Shown here: in pieces, positions 62,242-64,000 of the stretch
How positions within the stretch are numbered: the first letter of the stretch is position 1
Layout: each line of letters begins with the position of its first letter
Origin: JANYHF01 sp963732765
GTDB lineage: Bacteria > Pseudomonadota > Alphaproteobacteria > Rhizobiales > Hyphomicrobiaceae
Assembly: GCA_963732765.1 (NCBI GenBank)
Contig: CAVTAS010000010.1
Coordinates: 868,001-932,000, forward strand
DNA: 64,000 nucleotides
Direction of reading: 5' to 3'
Made by a program: the position numbers and the translations under genes
The notes under the pieces: generated by a model
The model's database searches: none
Told to the model about the DNA's origin: nothing
What the model saw: the letters and a program-made list of their open reading frames with translations, nothing else

Positions 62242-62766
62242 CTACTCCACCCGGTCGTCGCGGTAGACGCGTTCGCGTTGCTCGTGCCGCTCCTGGGCTT
62301 CCAAGCTCAGGGTTGCGACGGGACGGGCTTCCAGGCGCTTGAGGCCGATCGGTTCGCCGGTCTCTTCGCAGTAGCCGTAGCTGCCGTCCTCGATGCGGCC
62401 GAGCGCGGCGTCGATCTTGGAGATCAGCTTGCGCTGGCGGTCGCGGGCGCGCAGCTCGATGGATTTGTCGGTCTCCGAGGTCGCACGATCGGTGATGTCG
62501 GCGTGCTGGTTGGTGTCCTCGTGCAGGGTGGCCAGCGTCTCGCGCCCCTCGCGCAGGATCTGGTCGCGCCACGCCATCAGCTTGCGGCGGAAGTAGAGGG
62601 TCTGCAGCTCGCCCATGAAGGGTTCGGTTTCGCTGGGGGCGTAATCCGGCGGCAGGCCGTCAGCCGTGGTCGCGGGCGATTTGGCGGGCTTTTGACTGCT
62701 TGGGCCGGGTTTCAGCCCGGTGGTCTCATCTGTCCGGCGCGCCATGGTTCTCAACCCCTTGCTCAT
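62242..62766 (-). CDS. dksA: RNA-polymerase-binding transcription factor DksA
   Basis: The 174-residue DksA has an N-terminal extension, the coiled coil (PFMGELQTLYFRRKLMAWRD ... LHEDTNQHADITDRATSETD, with the acidic tip Asp residues) and the C-terminal globular part GSYGYCEETGEPIGLKRLEA. Only one of the four zinc-site cysteines is present, as in other alphaproteobacterial DksA. It acts at the secondary channel of RNA polymerase in the stringent response with ppGpp. Start either ATG 62766 (taken) or ATG 62745, both with purine-rich upstream sequence. Confidence 0.95.
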   Translation of the reverse strand: MSKGLRTMARRTDETTGLKPGPSSQKPAKSPATTADGLPPDYAPSETEPFMGELQTLYFRRKLMAWRDQILREGRETLATLHEDTNQHADITDRATSETDKSIELRARDRQRKLISKIDAALGRIEDGSYGYCEETGEPIGLKRLEARPVATLSLEAQERHEQRERVYRDDRVE

Positions 62767-63605
62767 GCTGCCTTGCGCACGTTGTCCCGCAATATCCCGC
62801 ACCGGTTGATTACCCGAAGACCATGACGATCCGGCGGCGCGCTCTGTATCCTCGGGGTCGCAGCCCAAGTCAAGGGAGGGTCGAATAACATGTTGAAAGA
62901 CAAGAATTTTAATCGCAGATGCTGATGTGGGTCAGGCTTGAGTCGGTGCGCTGCGGGAAAACTGCCGTCAAGCCGCCGCAATTGGGCATGGCCTGGGTGA
63001 TCACCTGGGGGACAAGAGTGCAATTCAGTTCTGCAACTTAAGGTTGCATTCATCGCGCAAGGCGATACTCGCATCAGGTTACGAGATGACAGTGACCGCC
63101 AACGACCGACCTGACCGAAAGACCGATCCGATGCAGATGTCCATCCAATCCACCGGCCACCACGCCACCGGCCAACCGACGCCCAAGGCCGCCACCGCCT
63201 TGGCCTGGATCGGCCAGCCTGCCGAGCCGGCGCCGAACGCGCCGACCTTCCCGGAAACGCTTTGTCAGTCCGTTCCGCGACGACCCTGACGCACCCGCAA
63301 CCTCTCTCGATCACGCCTTCCGGCAGCGGCGGCCAACCCCGTTCCGCGTAGCGCTCGCTGTTGCCGATCTGCCACATACCGCCCGCCCCACAACAGCCAG
63401 AGGAGGACCCAACCCAAAGCCTGCTGTCCGCCCGACCCATGCGCCTCACGTGGGCGGGATCGGCAGCACCATCGCCAAGTCTTGTCGAAGCCCGGTACGG
63501 CCTGCCACCTCAGGACGCCCCCGCTCCCCGCACCCACCAAGGGGGCTCCCACCGGGATTGGACCAGCATTGGCGCGAGATATGGCGTCCCCACAATGCCA
63601 AAAAA
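62767..63605. other. Gene-poor stretch between dksA and the DUF3126 gene
   Basis: About 840 bases with no ORF I can support. TGCAACTTAAGGTTGCA at 63032-63048 is a near-perfect palindrome that could be an operator. A plus-strand frame starting at a TTG (63044-63289, 81 codons) has no ribosome-binding site. I saw no tRNA, rRNA or SRP-type RNA signature on either strand, though an unrecognised small RNA cannot be excluded. Confidence 0.4.
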
Positions 63606-63632
63606 CCCCGCTCCGTCGCCTCCGGAGCGGGG
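63606..63632 (-). terminator. Rho-independent terminator for the DUF3126 gene
   Basis: A perfect 10-base stem CCCCGCTCCG / CGGAGCGGGG with a 7-base loop is followed, on the minus strand, by a run of five T residues (AAAAA at 63601-63605 on the plus strand). It lies about 95 bases after the DUF3126 stop codon. Confidence 0.8.
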
Positions 63633-63726
63633 GTCTCGTTGTGTCACGGACTTCTCGTGAATTTTCGCGAATATTACTCGTTACTACTCGAATTTTACTG
63701 CAGGTTCCCAGTGTTTCCTGGGCTTT

Positions 63727-63939
63727 CTAGGGCGCCAGATCGATGTCCAGGATGGCCATGCGCAGCTCGTAGGAGGTCTCGCCATCCTCCTCCAGCTTGT
63801 AGACCAGCCCCAGGAATTCATCGCCCCGATGCACTTCCAGCATGTCGTTTTTCTTGGGGACGGGCTTCAGTTTCAGATCGGCAGAGCCCAGCGAGCGCCG
63901 CAGGTATTTCTCCAGGGAAGTCGTTTCCTCGCGCGTCAC
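63727..63939 (-). CDS. DUF3126 family protein
   Basis: The 70-residue product begins TREETTSLEKYLRRSLGSAD, continues LKLKPVPKKNDMLEVHRGDEF and ends YELRMAILDIDLAP, matching the small alphaproteobacterial DUF3126 family (MAILDIDL is its hallmark tail). Function is unknown. GTG start at 63939 with GGAGAGC before it. It is small and soluble and followed by a clear terminator. Confidence 0.85.
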   Translation of the reverse strand: MTREETTSLEKYLRRSLGSADLKLKPVPKKNDMLEVHRGDEFLGLVYKLEEDGETSYELRMAILDIDLAP

Positions 63940-64000
63940 GGCAGCTCTCCTGACTTCGAAAATTCGGGGGGTCGATGCGGCCTGATACTACTTGGCCGCG

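Noticed and set aside
62763..63449. 228-codon minus-strand frame upstream of dksA
   Set aside because: Runs into the dksA start in another frame, translation is Arg/Gly/Trp-rich without likeness, no ribosome-binding site.

Overview
The window is GC-rich and densely coded, and looks like the chromosome of an alphaproteobacterium, probably Hyphomicrobiales- or Rhodospirillales-like. Supports for this are a DUF3126 gene, an alpha-type DksA with a single zinc-site cysteine, a small DUF6867-like membrane gene attached to a Liv importer, several families of long intergenic palindromes, and many CUT1/HAAT importers. The genus cannot be told from the sequence alone.

Layout. 1-1048 is the N-terminal part of an RTX calcium-binding protein. 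1292-1534 is a dual CDGSH iron-sulfur protein. 1718-7340 is a complete branched-chain amino-acid type importer (livHMGF, a small membrane gene, and the binding protein). 8154-9158 is a P1/DmpA peptidase. 9161-10101 is an isolated nuoAB pair. 10102-11100 is a gene-free, partly AT-rich stretch, followed by a TadG-like protein with a von Willebrand domain, a decayed parDE-type pair and obgE.

15076-38979 is a sugar-acid catabolic island. A plus-strand group carries a ROK kinase, a frameshifted inositol-monophosphatase-family gene, a RuBisCO-like protein and an OiaK-type kinase. A SorC regulator diverges from an AraM-like dehydrogenase across a perfect palindrome and leads a CUT1 importer with an FGGY kinase and a HAD phosphatase. 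A minus-strand operon runs HpaI-type aldolase, frameshifted 2-hydroxyacid dehydrogenase, a second CUT1 importer, and an ApnL-type D-apionate lactonase. RuBisCO-like protein plus OiaK plus ApnL points to D-apiose/D-apionate use; two expected steps (the apiose dehydrogenase and the apionate oxidoisomerase) are not obvious.

39241-52180 is mixed housekeeping and accessory: a Uma2 nuclease, a DUF998 protein, ispG, a 1244-residue membrane/coiled-coil protein of unknown function with an internal domain duplication, an FAD monooxygenase with a zinc-finger partner, an alpha/beta hydrolase, an LLM flavin oxidoreductase and tex. 52479-56117 is the most unusual locus: two adjacent Tat-exported enzymes, a D-amino-acid-oxidase-like protein whose C-terminal signature sits at its N-terminus (an apparent circular permutation) and a ThDP 2-oxoacid-decarboxylase-like protein, with a small secreted protein upstream. 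56787-59932 is a frameshifted TIR-membrane-propeller gene beside an IS1182-type insertion sequence. dksA, a gene-poor stretch and a DUF3126 gene close the window.

Two cross-cutting patterns stand out. Three or four palindromic repeat families occupy the intergenic spaces, and in four cases the stop codon of a gene lies at the very edge of such a repeat. Four genes (inositol monophosphatase, 2-hydroxyacid dehydrogenase, TIR protein, ParE) carry reading-frame breaks, so either local gene decay or sequencing indels should be considered.
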